Assembly: GCA_013396635.1 (NCBI GenBank)
Contig: WBMW01005487.1
Location: 449,809-513,808 of the forward strand
Direction of reading: 5' to 3'
Origin: Penelope pileata
Taxonomy: Eukaryota; Chordata; Aves; Galliformes; Cracidae
DNA length: 64,000 nucleotides
Shown here: positions 48,701 to 61,395 of the stretch, piece after piece
Layout: every line of letters begins with the position of its first letter
Position numbering within the stretch: position 1 is the stretch's first letter
The notes under the pieces: model-generated
The model's input: the letters and a program-made list of their open reading frames with translations, nothing else
Told to the model about the DNA's origin: nothing
Database searches by the model: none
Program-made: the position numbers and the translations under genes

Positions 48701-51700
48701 CAAATCACAGCTATAAACAATGTCATAGTGTTCCTTTCAATCATTGCCTAATTCCAGTTTTGGATTGAGCTATTTCCCTTACACCTCTGCAGGAACTTTT
48801 TGGCAGAGATGGAATCGCCAGGGCAGCACTCATCTGCCTCAGCCATCGCATCTCATTCTGCAGTTCCTTATCTCCTTTATTGCAAGCCTTCCAGATTGTG
48901 CGAGAAATGAGCTCCTATAGAAAATCTTCCTCACACAGGTCTGCCTCAAGCCCTCCTTCTCATCTGGAATGGAACACAAATTCTATAGGAAGAATGATTC
49001 TGAACTGTGTAATGACTGTAACGTAACACATACATACTGCTAACCTCCATTCTGTTTTTTGTAACCTAAGCTTGCAGTCTAGTTTTAATATAGCAGTTTT
49101 GTACAACTGTTAAGATTTTAGAAAGCAGATCAATCCCCATCCTCATCATAATAATACCTCTGGGTTCATTAGCAGCTTTGGACCTTTAAGAGAATACGCT
49201 GCACTGCCCTCTGCTCTCTCCTTCTTCCTCATTTCTTTCCCAAATGGATCTCCCCAGCATTTATTTCCTCTCCTTCTCTGTATTTGTAGTTGCTGTCATC
49301 TCGTGGACTCTTGGAATGATCTCAGGTTTATCACTCTCTGCTTACCTTCCTAATTTAACAGTGGGTTTTTTTGCCCAGTAATTTCAAACCCTTCCGCTTT
49401 ATCCCTTTTTCCATCCTTGGACACTCCCAGCCTTAGCAGGGTTTAGACAAACTCTACCCAGTTTTTGGTTTTTTTTAAGCTTGAAATACATTCATCCTTA
49501 AAGCCAAGCATTTCAGATGATGAATTTGCATAGAAGCACAGCCTCCACTGTATAAGTGTGAAACAGATTTCATTTGAGGAAAAATGTGTTTTCCAAAAGT
49601 GTTTATTGGTAGGCACACAGAGTGAGTGTAGGACGTTTCAGTACTATTATGAGCAGGTAAACCTGGGGTTCCAGATATTGTTATCCTGGTTAGGTAACTG
49701 TGCTGGTGCTTTCTGTTGCACTCAGGTTTTTTTCTGCTCTAACGTCACAGCTGCTGCACTGAAATTCATTTATTATACAGATAAAAGAGTGATCTCTGTC
49801 TGGAGATAACACAGTGTCATTCTAGCTCGAAACCATTGAAATTTGTCTTTGTTTCTGATGTGTTATGAGCATCTCATTAGCAAGCCCATGAATCCCTCAG
49901 TTTGCTCTTGAAACCAACTATCTGAGCTCTCATCTCTGCCAGAGCATGGATCTCATCCTTTCTCTTATTTCTGAAAGCTCTGTTGGTGCCAAACCAGTTA
50001 TAGGTCAATTGAGTTATTGTTGGTTCTAATTGGCACTCTAACAACCTATTAAATCAATTTACCTACAGATGAATGTCACTCAAAAAGAAGGTGCCAACTC
50101 CTTTTCTGTCTTCGAGAACTTAAAAAAAGCACATTTGTGCTGGTGAGTGTAGGGAAAGGCCCTTCTGTAGGGAAGTGGCTCACTAGGCCATAAGATTTCA
50201 CCCCAAAATGTTTATGCCACATGGTCTGCACTCGAACCAGGTGCAGGCAGTGTGTGTACTCAGAGCTATTTCCAGAGCTCAGGGCCAAGTGGAAGAATTG
50301 CAAAAATCCCCAACTCTGACCAATGCTCTTACATCCATTCCCTGGTTTGTAACAGGGCATGGCTCTATTTCCTCGTGGCCTTCTCTCCTTCCTTTGTCAT
50401 TCTTTGTGTCCCTCATGTGTTCCTGTGACCGCTGAGGCAGGTGGAGCATCCCCAACCATCTTTCAAACCAGGCAGCATCTGGCTGGTGACATCATTACCT
50501 TTTTGCTGTGGAGTGGTATATATCTGCATGAGATTTCCTTGCTCTGTGTTATAAAAGAGGCAGAGTTATTATGGTGAGCCCAATTGATTTAAGTCCTGTT
50601 CAGAAATGTTTAGATAACCTCTTTGTCTCGCAGCAATACAGCGCTCATTCCCAGATTATCTGAGTATTTCTTCATGAGATGGCTGTAAAGCAAGTCGCTT
50701 TCAGCCTGCGACTCAGGACAAGGTTTCTTGGCCAAGCGGCACTGCAGGTTTGTCCCGGGGTCTCCAAATTGTAGCTGCTTTGTATATGACAAGCAGTAAG
50801 GGCTGCTCAGGTATCCTTGCTTAAGTGGGCAGTTTTACTGGTGATGTACAAGGCAGATGAGAGCGCGGCTTGGCTCTGAGCGGCTCTGCAGTGCTGACAG
50901 CACTAAAACCTGGGTTTTGCCAGCAGACAAAGCAGTTAGGGCCCCAGAACTGCACGAGAGAGAGCGGATATTTGCTGGGCTAACAAGGTGCTGTTATAGA
51001 GAGCATTCTGCTCCTTTTCCTTGTTGATTTGCTACCTGGGAAATCCCTTTACAAGCTGAAATTATTCATTCTGTGCAGCATATTCACAGTGGCTGTCATC
51101 AAATATGGTCACCCCGTGCCCAGTTTCTGCGGCAGGCTGTACTAAACCAGGCTGCTAACTCCTGGAGAGACGCTGCGTGCAGCAGGGGAAGACGGCGCCA
51201 GCGAGAGCAAAGCAGATGAGCATCCAAAGGGAATTCCAAGGTCAGCTTGAGGGCCCACCACTTGGACATTATAGGGGCACAACTGCTTCCCCAGCGATGC
51301 GCAAAAGCTAATCTCGTTTGTGGTGACTCGTCCAAATGTGCTAATTGAGGATTTAAATCTCTGCCTCTTTGGGTGGTGAGGCTGTCTGTATTTATGCATC
51401 TATTGTTAAAGAGCTCAGAGGCAGGAGAGGTGCTGCAGGTTGCCAGCTGATTCTAGTGCAGGAGCTAGAACTCCTTTTTTTTCTTTTCACAGCTGTGCTC
51501 AGGGTTCTTACATCTGCCAGGAAATGGGTAGCTGTGCACCAGGTAACTCCTTGCTCTGCATGCAGCTCCAGCGAGGCTGTGTGCACAGGCACTCTGCTGG
51601 GGCTCGGTTCTCCTGGTCGGAGAGCAGAGCACTGTTCCAGTCTGGGGGATGGAAAACCTGGTGAAGTGCAGTTGGATTTGCCTGGGTGTGGGAAAGAAGT

Positions 51701-53594
51701 GTCTTGCAAAGTTATCAGCGCTTTGGAGCTTGTGAGGGAGATAACGGCTGCATTCCCAAGACTCAGGGACTCCACATTAATGAGTCCCTTCCTGCCAGCC
51801 GGGGCTCCACGCGTGATGTCAGGGCAAGGCACTAGCTCATCCTGTGCCAACATCAGTGCCACCCAGCGCTAGGTCGCTCCTGCAGAGGAGCTGGTGCCTG
51901 CCTGCCTTCCTTTCCCCTCTCCGGGGACAGTGCACAGCTTATACTTTTATTAATAGCTAGATGAACATTTTTTCCACCTCCGATTTTCTGTGAACTACTG
52001 GGAAGGGAAGGAGGAGGATCAGCCTAGACCACAGATCCCGGTCTTTTCTCTGTGATTCCAACACAAATCCATCTGTGTCATTTTCCCATGCTCGTTTAGC
52101 TGCAGACACTCTTTGAATCGTGAGCAACTTATTCCAGGTGAAAGGACAGGCTGGAAGGCAGCTCAGGCATCTGGTTGACCCTCTGAGCAGCCATGAAGGG
52201 AGCCTTCTTTGTGCCTGGGTTTCTCCAAATTTGACAATGGAGCAATGGTACTGCCCATGGAAGATGCTGCACAACTCTTAAAACGTTAAGGGAACAACAG
52301 AGGTCAGAGTAGGTACCACAGTTAATATGTACAAGGCAGATTTCATGTGCATTTTGGCATGATTACACTTCTCTGTGTACTGTACCTCTCTTGTCCATCT
52401 ATTGTTAGGACCACAAAAATTAGTAGATCCACGTACTGTTAGGTTATTTCAGATTGTTGCTTTTTCTGTCTTCTTTTAAAAAGGAAACTGTTGGCCAGTA
52501 CCTTCACAGTTCCATGTATGATGCTATATTGTGTGACACGTTTAGAAGTGGGCTGGAAAAGCATAGGAGAAAAGCCTAGACAGGGAAGGGAGACAAGGTG
52601 ATTTTTTCCTTTTTTTGTCTGTAATGGGAATTATGCAGGCCCTGCATGGGGTTTGGAGATGCTACTCCAACTTTTCCTCCTCAGTTACGTGTACTGGATG
52701 GTGTGCTGCCCTTCTCTTTGGGATGCACAACGACTTGACTTCAGTAAGCACTCCCAAGTGGAAGGTCTGGCACAGGAGCTGGTAAGGTTATGTCCTTTCC
52801 TCTGGTGTGGCAGCTTTAGAAAACAGCATGTGAGCTCACTGACTGCTGAATCTTTTGGATGTTCTGTTCTGACTCTTGCCTTTTAGCACAAAACCAGGTG
52901 TGCTTCAGGTCGTGGCAGCCCTGGTTAAGGTGACGCACTGTGTCTGCTGTGGTTAGAGAGCAGCTGAGGGGCTTGCCCCGCACCTTGAGTTACACACCAG
53001 ACCTGGCAGGGACTGTTGGCTCAGCCCTGGCTGCTCTGGAAGGCTTCTGGTCCTCGCTTTTGCTGCATACATTGATCTCAAGGTGGACTTTTGATAGACT
53101 TCCAAACAAGGGCAGCTCCACTGTCTGTGTGCTCCCCTTGCAGCACCAACAGGAATTTAGGCAGATGGTGGATGTGGCTAGGGCCTAGGGCTCGTGCATT
53201 TGAACGAGAGATATGGAAGCCTCATCTGCAAGTAAATTCACATGGCAAAATCTGCACTGCAGACAAAAAAAGATTTGCCTTGACATCATCTGCCCTGCTC
53301 TGCGATCCGCAGTCAGTCAGGAGACCAGCACACAGCTCCCAGCCTCTCTAGTTCAGAAGAATTAAGGCTAAGCTTCATCATGAGCTAATGCAAGCTGTTC
53401 CCACCCAAAATAATTGGCTGCTGGATGGTTTTGTGTCTGTCTAAGCATTGCTGCACGTGGGTGGATGTGTTATGTGTGTGTGAATGAGTCTGCTTTGGAA
53501 ATTAATACGTAACATCGGGGGTGCGTCTAATAATACGGCACCTCGTGAGTGATGTGTGTGCGAGAAGTGCAAAGCAGAGCTGAGCGTGTCAGCG
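42737..53594 (+). other. HCN4 intron 1, proximal part
   Basis: No exon is recognised. The largest open frames (for example 51369-51872 plus and 51392-51862 minus) overlap antisense to each other and have no family motif, so they are treated as chance. The stretch holds an A-rich tract near 48672. Unique AT-rich segments near 45830-45990, 46200-46340 and 49850-50070 have no recognised repeat and are possible regulatory sequence. HCN4 exon 2, which should begin FYWDLTM and encode S1-S4, was not found. Confidence 0.6.
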
Positions 53595-53688
53595 TCTGTA
53601 CAAGGAGCCCTCTCCCCAGTACCATGGGGAGAGAATTCCCATCTGTACAAGGAGCCCTCTCCCCGGTACCATGGGGAGAGAATTCCCA
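53595..53688. repeat. 47-bp tandem duplication with internal hairpin
   Basis: Two adjacent 47-bp units differ at one base (CCCCAGTACC versus CCCCGGTACC). Each contains CTCTCCCC and GGGGAGAG as an inverted repeat with an 8-base loop, so each unit can form a perfect 8-bp stem. The near identity implies a recent duplication or an assembly artefact. Confidence 0.93.
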
Positions 53689-56514
53689 CATCCAGCCCAC
53701 CGCCATCTCTGTTCTTCCTCCCACCCTAAAGCACCTGAGATATCTCTCCAGTCCTCTGTATTCCAGTGTCAAAATTGAAGAAGAGAGAAAAGCCATGAAA
53801 TTTCTTAAAAGCTCATTCCCCTTTATCAAAACAACCCTTTTGCAAGCAGAGCACAGTGGATGGGAAATGGCAGAGAGGAAGGGCAGTGTCCGTCCATGAG
53901 CATCGCTGTTGGACTTCCATACTGAGGTATGGAAGTCATGCATGGCTGGGGGAGCCAGGAGCTGTAACCCCTCTGGGACTCGGGTTTTGGCAGCTGTTGT
54001 AGGGTATTATTTTCACAAGGCTGAGCTGTTCTTAAACACTTCCTCTAGTGTAATCATCACACACATATTTTCTCAGTAATGGCAGGCCATCAGCATTTCT
54101 TTCTAGTCTTTTTAGATAAGATGTAGAGAGACAAGCTGTGAAAGAGCTGAACAAGATGCCTTGACGTTACTCATTCACATTTCCTCAGCTTGTCCCACCA
54201 GCAGGCTGTAGCCCTGCTTTCTGTACACATCCTGCTGGCTGCGTGTTTGCAGGGAAAGAGCCCCTTTTTCAAGGGAGGACTGGTAAGTGGAAACTTGTCC
54301 CTGCCCCAGGGAGCTAACATCTGTAGTTTGGTTAGGAGGAAAGACACACAGCTGGCTATACCTCCGGGTGTGAAAATATTCCAAATAGGGTATTTTTGTA
54401 GTAATCATTCAAAATCCATGGCTGTGGACAGCGCAGAAAGCCAGGTGACATTCCCATACAGTTTCAGTTGGATCCTTGTATTTAATAGCACCCTGCCCTG
54501 AAGCAGTGGCTGTGCGTTGTTCTGTGGGCGCTACTTAATTGCTGCATTTCACCCTACTGCTAGCACTGCTGTAGTGCTGGCTGGCATCATTTCTCCACAT
54601 ACATCATTGTTTCTTTGAAATTAGTTTTTATCAGTAGACATATGGAGCCAAATTCCTTGGTGAGAATCCACTGTGGCTGGCGGGGTGACACTGAGAATCG
54701 GTTTCTCTCCTTGGAGCTGCTTCTGGCCTCTCGCATACAGATCGCTGAGGCACATACGGGCCCTGTGTCTAGCACTGCCTGACCTGCTGACATCGCCCCA
54801 CAGGGAGAGATACGAGATTCCTTTCACATTTTGGTGTTTGTGGAGGGGCTCTTCAAAGCAGAATTTAGGGAGGCTCGCTCTCTGTTGCTACAGCGGAAGT
54901 ATTTTAGTGCACTGAATTTTCTGCTCGTCGCCCACAAAATAGCTATTTCTGATTCAGTGATGTCTTTCATAAAGGAGATCCCTAATTTACAATCAGAGTA
55001 TCTAATGGGCTAAAATGTTTTTGGACATACTTGAGAGCAGAACTAATCTGCTACTTGCTTTTTCCCAGACTCCAGTGGAAAGACCTTCTGCCCCGGCTTC
55101 TGAGCACAGAGAGAATCAAGCAAATGCTCAAAAATGTGCTTTGAGTTTTGAACTTTTGAAGCAACTTCTCCTGATTCCACTGTTCTCTGTGCCACGTGGT
55201 CCCTCTACTGTAGCATGTGAGGGTTTTGCAGTTTTCAGATGGTTTTGCCCAACAGTCCCTCGACTGGGGAGTGTATTATCTCTGCCTGACAGAGGAGGAT
55301 CAAAGAGTGGAAGATCCAGATCCTTACATGTTCTTGGGCACCTGTTCCCCAGTGACACCAGGGGCTGCTCAAGTGATTTGCTGTGCATCCTCCCAGGTAC
55401 CCTAACCCCTGAACCATCTTCCCTTTTGCAGCCTTTCTGTCATCTTTTGGGATCTTTTTCTGTCATCTTTTGGGTGCCAGCCAGTTGGGCTGAGTCACAT
55501 CACATATATTGCTGGTGGGATGAATTTGAAAGACTGGCGAGGAAAACCCTAGCTTTTGCCTTATTACAAAGCTTTCTTAAACAGAAGAACTGTATTAACT
55601 AAAAATTAAAAGAAAATCATAGAATTCACTGAAACAAGCATTGCTGGAATGCAACCCAGTACACTAACACATCTCTGCTCCTGCTGAAATCAAAGGTGAA
55701 GTCAGCACCTGCTACAGTGGCCTTGAAATTTGGTTCTGTATGTGTAGTAGTAAAAATCGACAAGTATATTTGATTCTTTAGAGAAGAAGGCTTTGGAGAG
55801 TAAGTTTTTGGATTGCTTCTTGAAAAAGCCAGAATTCACTGAGACGCTGCTGCCTTCACAGGTACCCAAAGCAGGGTGGGAAACAGACTTGCCTCTAGGC
55901 ACTGAAAGCAAAGGATAGAACATGGCTTTTCTTTTAAGACACACAATTTCAAAGTCTGCGATAGTCTTTTGTGGTTGTGAATTTCAGTACAGCATGCTCA
56001 GGTCCTTTTAAGTTTCTTCTTCCAGCCTCAGGACCTGAAGTACGTATTTCTAGTCTGGGGAAGGGGGCTGCGGCATGCACGAAGGGGATGTGCCATTGCT
56101 CATCTTGGACTTGCACGTGCTCCTCTGGGCTCAGGCTGGAATAGACTTTGTCCTCACCAAGCTCTGCTCATGGAGGTCTGTATTTGTGTATCCCTCAGAA
56201 ACAACACTGCTGGAAAGAGACCTGCAGCCCTTGTCCACGTGGATCTGCATGGGCAGCAACTGAGAGAAAGGAAAGATGTTCTTTTTGCTCTTCTTCTGCA
56301 CATTGCTGTGAGCTAGTGGCTTGTTTGTAGGGAGATTCAGAGTAGTGATGATGTAAAACAGAATAATGTGGATTTAAAATACACATTTACACCTCATTTG
56401 TCGGTGGGATCTGCACTTAAATAGTCAGGAGAGTTCTCAGTTAGCACAGGCTTGGAATAGATACCTGTCCCCCTATTCATTTGGTAGCTGGTTAGCGTGT
56501 CAGCAAAACCACTT
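53689..56514 (+). other. HCN4 intron 1, unique sequence
   Basis: No exon is recognised. A 195-codon plus-strand open frame at 55015-55602 has no recognisable motif or domain and is overlapped by open frames on the opposite strand. I regard it as chance. A 17-bp direct repeat lies near 55435-55474. Confidence 0.55.
55435..55474. repeat. 17-bp direct repeat (two copies, 6-bp spacer)
   Basis: TTCTGTCATCTTTTGGG occurs at 55435-55451 and 55458-55474. It is a simple local duplication. Confidence 0.9.
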
Positions 56515-56557
56515 GCATGCTTCCCTTCCCAACCCAAGCCATTCTATGATTCTGTGT
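56515..56557 (+). mobile_element. Minimal CR1 3'-end fragment
   Basis: CTTCCCTTCCCAACCCAAGC followed by CATTCTATGATTCTGTG is the last part of a CR1 3' untranslated region with its ATTCTATG-type terminal octamers, in plus orientation. Only about 40 bp remain, which is extreme 5' truncation and typical of target-primed CR1 insertions. The left edge is approximate. Confidence 0.7.
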
Positions 56558-59500
56558 TTCAGTTACACCTCAATTCTTTGGGAATTATGTTGGGGTATGT
56601 CCAGAAAGCTTTAGGGATTGTGACTTCACATTCACTTTGTTGCATGCCTGAGCCCTGTTACTTAAGTGCAAATACAGGGTGGCTTTTTTTAATATTTGCT
56701 TTCTGGTTTTTCATCACTATCATATCTGCACTGTCCCAGCTGTTTGCAGAAATAGCACTGTAATATTTCTGTGAAACAGCAAGAATATTTATTCCCATTT
56801 TATGTATGGAAAACTAATATACAGGGAAACGACATTATTTTCTAGAGGGCTGCTCACAGAATCTGAACCTGAGTTGTGTAGATGGCACAGCTAATTCCTA
56901 AGGGACAGGACTGCCCTACCTCCTTCTGCATTGTCCCTCCAGCTCAGGATGGAGACTGAAGCCTCCTTGTTATGTGTTGATGGAAAATGGGCTGCATCAA
57001 TCTGAATATATTTCTGAAACAACTTGTTTCTGGCAAGTTGTTCATTCTAAAAATATATTTATTTCTAATTGCTGAGCTGAATGCTTAATGAATTCTTCCT
57101 TCCCAAGAACAATTAATCAAAGAAATGATTTAGGGCTGGCACTTGCTCCCCCAGGGCTCAGTGGCTTTGTTCCATTGACATAAATAGAGCAGACCAAGAC
57201 CAGCCCATACTGGAAAAGATTTATTTAAGCATTTTTTAATGGTGCCCATCACTATTTGTCTGGATACCTCTGGCAGAAAAGTACTACACAGACTGGAGGA
57301 GCAGCCCTCGATGTTATAGCAGAGTTACAGCAAGCTGCTGTGGTTCACAACCAGCATTTGCCTGTTTTGTAGAGTTTTTAAGGGGAAGTATTTGTGCAAG
57401 CTCCTGTTGATTGTAGTGGGCATTCTGAATGGTGAGGAAAGAAGGGGCTGCAATTACAACTTGCTCAGAAAGGTTTCTGGACTTGAATGAAAAAGTGGAG
57501 AGGTCACTAAGACCCTGCAACATGAGTTAGAGCTTTGGTTGAGGAGAATCCTCACCACACAACAAAGATGTGCCCCTTCTACAAAAGATCAAACATCAGA
57601 AATTCACAGTGTGTCCTGGAAAGTGCTGGGGAGATCCATGAATGTCTTGATTCTTGGCCAAAGCCAGGTATGTGTAAGTGAAAAGGCCCAGAGACGCTAG
57701 CACATGCTTCTTTGACAGCAGTGTTACACAGCGTGCTCCATGCCCCGCAGGAAGATGAGAAGCCAAACTGGCTCCTACCAATCTGACATGAGGAGAAAGG
57801 CCTTACGTGCCCCAAATCTGGCCACTGAATTTTTGACATGCTGCAAAATGGGTAATTTAGAACATCCTCTTTGGGTGAAGAGTGCATATGACTGCGTCAT
57901 TTCTAGGGGAGAATATCTTTTTAAAAAAAAAGTCTGAAGTTCTTGAGTTTTCTGTTCTCCTTTCTCAGAGCACGCACCAAATCCTCCTCTTTTTCCCCCA
58001 AGTCTCCTGCTTCCCTTGAACTACTGCTGGGCCTCCTCATTTCAGTCTGCTCAACGCAGGAATGTTTGTGGGGACATCAAGTAATAGTTTCTGAGAAACT
58101 GAAAAGGGCTTTGGTGCACAGAGGCTCTGTGCATGGGGAACTGCCTTTCCATGGACCTGAAGTGCTAAGTCATGAGTTGAGCTGATGCCCTTCAGACACT
58201 GGAGTGGGTGTTGGGGTTCCTGGCCTCTCTTCTCCTTTCTCCTGTGGACATGTGTGCAGGTGAGGCCCCAAAGAATGGACTGTCTCTCCATGCCTCAGTT
58301 TCCCCGTGTGGCAGATGCTGATGGTGAGACCCAGCTACCTCTCGTAGTATGTTTTAGATCAAAAGGCAAAAATCCCTGGTGAGCTTTGCACTGTTGCTAT
58401 CCACAGGAATTAATTCAGCACCCGATATTTGGAGGGGATGGTAGATTCACATGGATGCCTTAGATAAGCATAGCCTCAGTACAGTGTTTCTTCTGAGACC
58501 TAAAATAATCAGAGGCAATTAGACTTTTTTTTCCTAACTATTGCATGTTTAGAAGGCGATTCTTCCTCTGTCTGGGGCCTTGGATGCTTGAATAGCCCCA
58601 AGATCTCAGCAGCATTAGTCTTTTTGAGGGTTCATTGTGCTCCAGTCCAGCCTGAATAGCTCAATGCAAACAAGTATCTGATATTAGCAGCCAGGAGGAA
58701 TTTGGAAGGAAAATTATTTTCTGCCTTTGAAACTGCAACACACCTAGTCACTACCTTGTTATTCTCTCGAATATCTTACTCCTCTCCCCCCCATCTTCTG
58801 TTCCCCTCAGAGGCTTAGGCTGGCACTTCATGCTTGAAGCTCATCCGAAACAAGGATGCCAGCATTAACACTTCCCAGTAAGGCTGAAAGTTGTGATGTG
58901 AGTGAGTGTTCTCCTGTTGATTTTCATGGAGTAACATCAAGAGAAGCCAAAGTTTGGAAACAGTACAAAATACATGCTCCATCCGTACAAAACTGTGGTT
59001 CTTACACATTGCTCCTTCGGCGTCTTCTCTCCTTTGACACTTGAAGCCATACTTCTGTTCACAGAGTAGGCAGAAAATTTGCATCAGAATTGGCATCCGT
59101 GTTGGCCAAAGTGTTTTTGCTGTTGCTTGTCTCCGACATTAATCCTGGTGACTTGAAAAGTTGAAGGAAGCATCTGAGGGAGCCCGTGTGCCTCACCGTG
59201 GTGGCAGAGATGCATCCCATTGAGTAAATTGAGTAAAAAACATGTTGTGGAGATGTTTATCCCAATGATGGATATATTGGGTACCCCAGACCTGGGGATT
59301 TGTGTCTTCTGGGGCCTCTGTGAGAGTTTGGGAATGTTGTAAGCAGAGACCTTCTGTTTCACCCTGCTTTCAATCTGGGGAGAATGGAGTCGAATCGTGA
59401 TTTCTAATTGACACCAAGCTGTAGCATCACAATACCTAGGAGGAACATTTTCAGCATCTCATATGGCTACAAGTCTTTTTCTTAGTCTGGCAGATGACTT

Positions 59501-59937
59501 AACTGTTTGCTGCACACAGTTGTCACCTCTTCGTGGACTACCACAGAACATGTGAGCATGGATTTGTCAATCCAGTGCAAAATAACAGCTAGCAGAAAGC
59601 AGAGCAGTGTCCTCCACTTTCTATACTGATTCTGTGGTTCTGATAGATATGTGACTCATAATCTCTCTGCCCTACTTCAGTGTTTAATTTTGTAAATTTG
59701 GGCTCCTAGTGGTGAGACTGTCATCTTCATCTCAAGTAAACTCATATCATGTCAAGGGAGCTATGTCAGTACAAAATAGTTAACAATCCTGTCATCCCCG
59801 TGTCTCAGCGAGATGCTAGGTTGGTGGAAGATGCGTGTTATGTCGGATGATGTCCTATGTTCTCTGCCATTCTTTGAGCAGTGTTTACTCTGAACAGTTA
59901 AACGTATGTACGTGCACCTGTATCATCTCTGTATATG
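56558..59937 (+). other. HCN4 intron 1, unique sequence
   Basis: No exon is recognised. The segment about 56995-57260 is AT-rich and repeat-free, with AATTAATC and CTAAAAATAT (one base off a MEF2 consensus). Short open frames on both strands have no motif. Confidence 0.5.
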
Positions 59938-60004
59938 TATCCTGGGCTGCATCAGAAGAAGCACGTCCAGCAGGTCAAGGGAGGTGATCCTGCCCCTCTG
60001 CTCC
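59938..60004 (+). mobile_element. CR1 ORF2 C-terminal fragment, plus orientation
   Basis: The plus strand reads ILGCIRRSTSSRSREVILPL then CSVLVRP, which matches the region just before the conserved RPHLEYCVQ block near the C-terminus of CR1 ORF2. The match stops abruptly at the RP codons. Beyond that point the plus strand is antisense CR1 endonuclease sequence. The fragment is about 65 bp and is joined head-to-head with the following minus-strand CR1. Confidence 0.7.
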
Positions 60005-61395
60005 GTGCTGGTGAGACCCCCAGGTAGGTCCTTGAAGAGGTCAGAGTTGGGTCTCCTGAAGTCCAGGGTTGCAATCCTGCTTATTGCCTTGTTTCTTCCA
60101 TGTAAGATCCTGAACTCCACCATCTCATTGCTGCATCCACGGCTGCCCCCAGCCTTCACGTTCCCATCCAGCCCTTCCTTGTCTGTAAGAGCAAGGTCCA
60201 GGAGCACACCTCTCCTCATTGGCTTCTTCACCACCTGCATCAGAAATTTATCTTCCGTGCACTGCAGGGAGCTCCCAGGCTGTGTGTGCCTGGCCATAGC
60301 CAGGAGTTGATATTCATTACACAACTATTTCTGGCTTCTGTCTTTCCTCCAACTGACAAAACTGAAGAGAAGATACTTGGGCACCAGCGTTCCTCACTTG
60401 AGCTCCCAGGGCTTTGTAGTCTGCTTTGATTCTGCCCATGTTCTGGCTTCCAGTGTCATTCATATCCACATAAAAGAGCAACAGTGGATAGCAGGCCGTG
60501 CTCCTGACAGGCTGCGGCACTCTCTTGGCAATGTCCTGGATCTTGGCTCCTGGAAGGCAGCAGAGCTCTCGAGTGTCCCTGCCAGGCTGACACAGAGGAG
60601 CCTCGGTGCCTTTTAAGAGGCTACAGGCAGGCAGCATTTCTTTTTACGGTATCCACTACAGGCTTCTTCACATAGATCTTGGTCATGGGTGTCATGGGTG
60701 TCTGTAGCTGTAAGAGCTTCGTATCTGTTTTTGGCAGTGAAGCTGGAAGGTGGGGAATGAAGCAGAGCCCTGCTTTTGTGGGTCACCAGGGACCAAGGTG
60801 TCTCCTCAGTGTTGTCCACTGCTGGAACATGATCAGTAAACAACCTCTCTCTCTCTCTCTCAGCACTTCTGATACTATGAAGCTTTTTAACTGCTTCTTG
60901 CAACTCAGCCACTTGTAAAAGGTCATCCGCCTGTGTGCACCTTGTGCAGGTACTTCCCTTATCACCTAAAGGTTCAAGGCCCTCGGTGCAACCAACCACC
61001 TGAACCGAGGTCTTCTTTCTAACTAGTTCTGCCTGGGGGAACGCATCAGACATCTCAGGGCATTTCCCTGAATGGGCCTTGGTTTTAGCCCTCAGGTGAG
61101 TGCCCACCACCGTACTGGCAGAGATCAGGAGCATTTCCACTGGTTGTGAAGCTGCAGGCAAACCCTGCTCAGCAAACTGCTGCGACCGTGCTGCTCCCAG
61201 GTGAGAAGGAAGCGGGCTGCCTTGTGCACTCCCTGCACACCCTGCCTGGGTGAGCTCAGTCCCCAGTGCAGATCCGTGTTTGAAACAGACTGCCCAAGCA
61301 TTTGGAGTTGAGTCATGCTAGACCTTGGATATGGGCCAGGGCCTGGACTTAATCCTGTCACAGTTTATGCACATCTTCTGCTTTAGTCCTTCACA
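60005..61395 (-). mobile_element. Rearranged CR1 with ORF1 and part of the ORF2 endonuclease
   Basis: On the minus strand, sense order runs from high to low coordinates. About 61360-60640 is ORF1: an N-terminal region, a Cys-x2-Cys motif (STCTRCTQADDLL), a charged coiled-coil-like stretch (VAELQEAVKKLHSIRSAERE) and a linker. A frameshift near 60620 precedes the SGNH-type esterase domain: SLLKGTEAPLC, ELCCLPGAKIQDIAKRV, then NDTG and RIKADYKALGAQV. The GDS motif around the catalytic Ser is altered. After a deletion near 60320 the C-terminal part of the ORF2 endonuclease follows (LQCTEDKFLMQVV, GVLLDLALTDKEG, then ISRIATLDFRRPN). All of the reverse transcriptase and the 3' UTR are missing. The element is inactive. 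The 5' edge near 61395 is approximate. Confidence 0.85.
60845..60861. repeat. (CT)n dinucleotide run inside CR1 ORF1
   Basis: Eight and a half CT units. Read on the minus strand in the ORF1 frame they encode alternating Arg-Glu, so the run extends the charged coiled-coil region of the CR1 protein. It may be slippage within the old coding sequence. Confidence 0.85.

Noticed and set aside
51369..51872. 167-codon plus-strand frame and a 156-codon frame opposite it
   Set aside because: Mutual antisense overlap and lack of any recognisable motif indicate chance open frames.
55015..55602. 195-codon plus-strand open frame in intron 1
   Set aside because: No domain, no conserved motif, overlapping open frames on the other strand, and no plausible splice structure.
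59620..59650. CTGATTCTGTGGTTCTGATAG as CR1 octamers
   Set aside because: Only a loose resemblance with no adjacent CR1 sequence.
59906..60310. 134-codon plus-strand frame as a gene
   Set aside because: Its first part is a CR1 ORF2 fragment and the remainder is the antisense of CR1 endonuclease.
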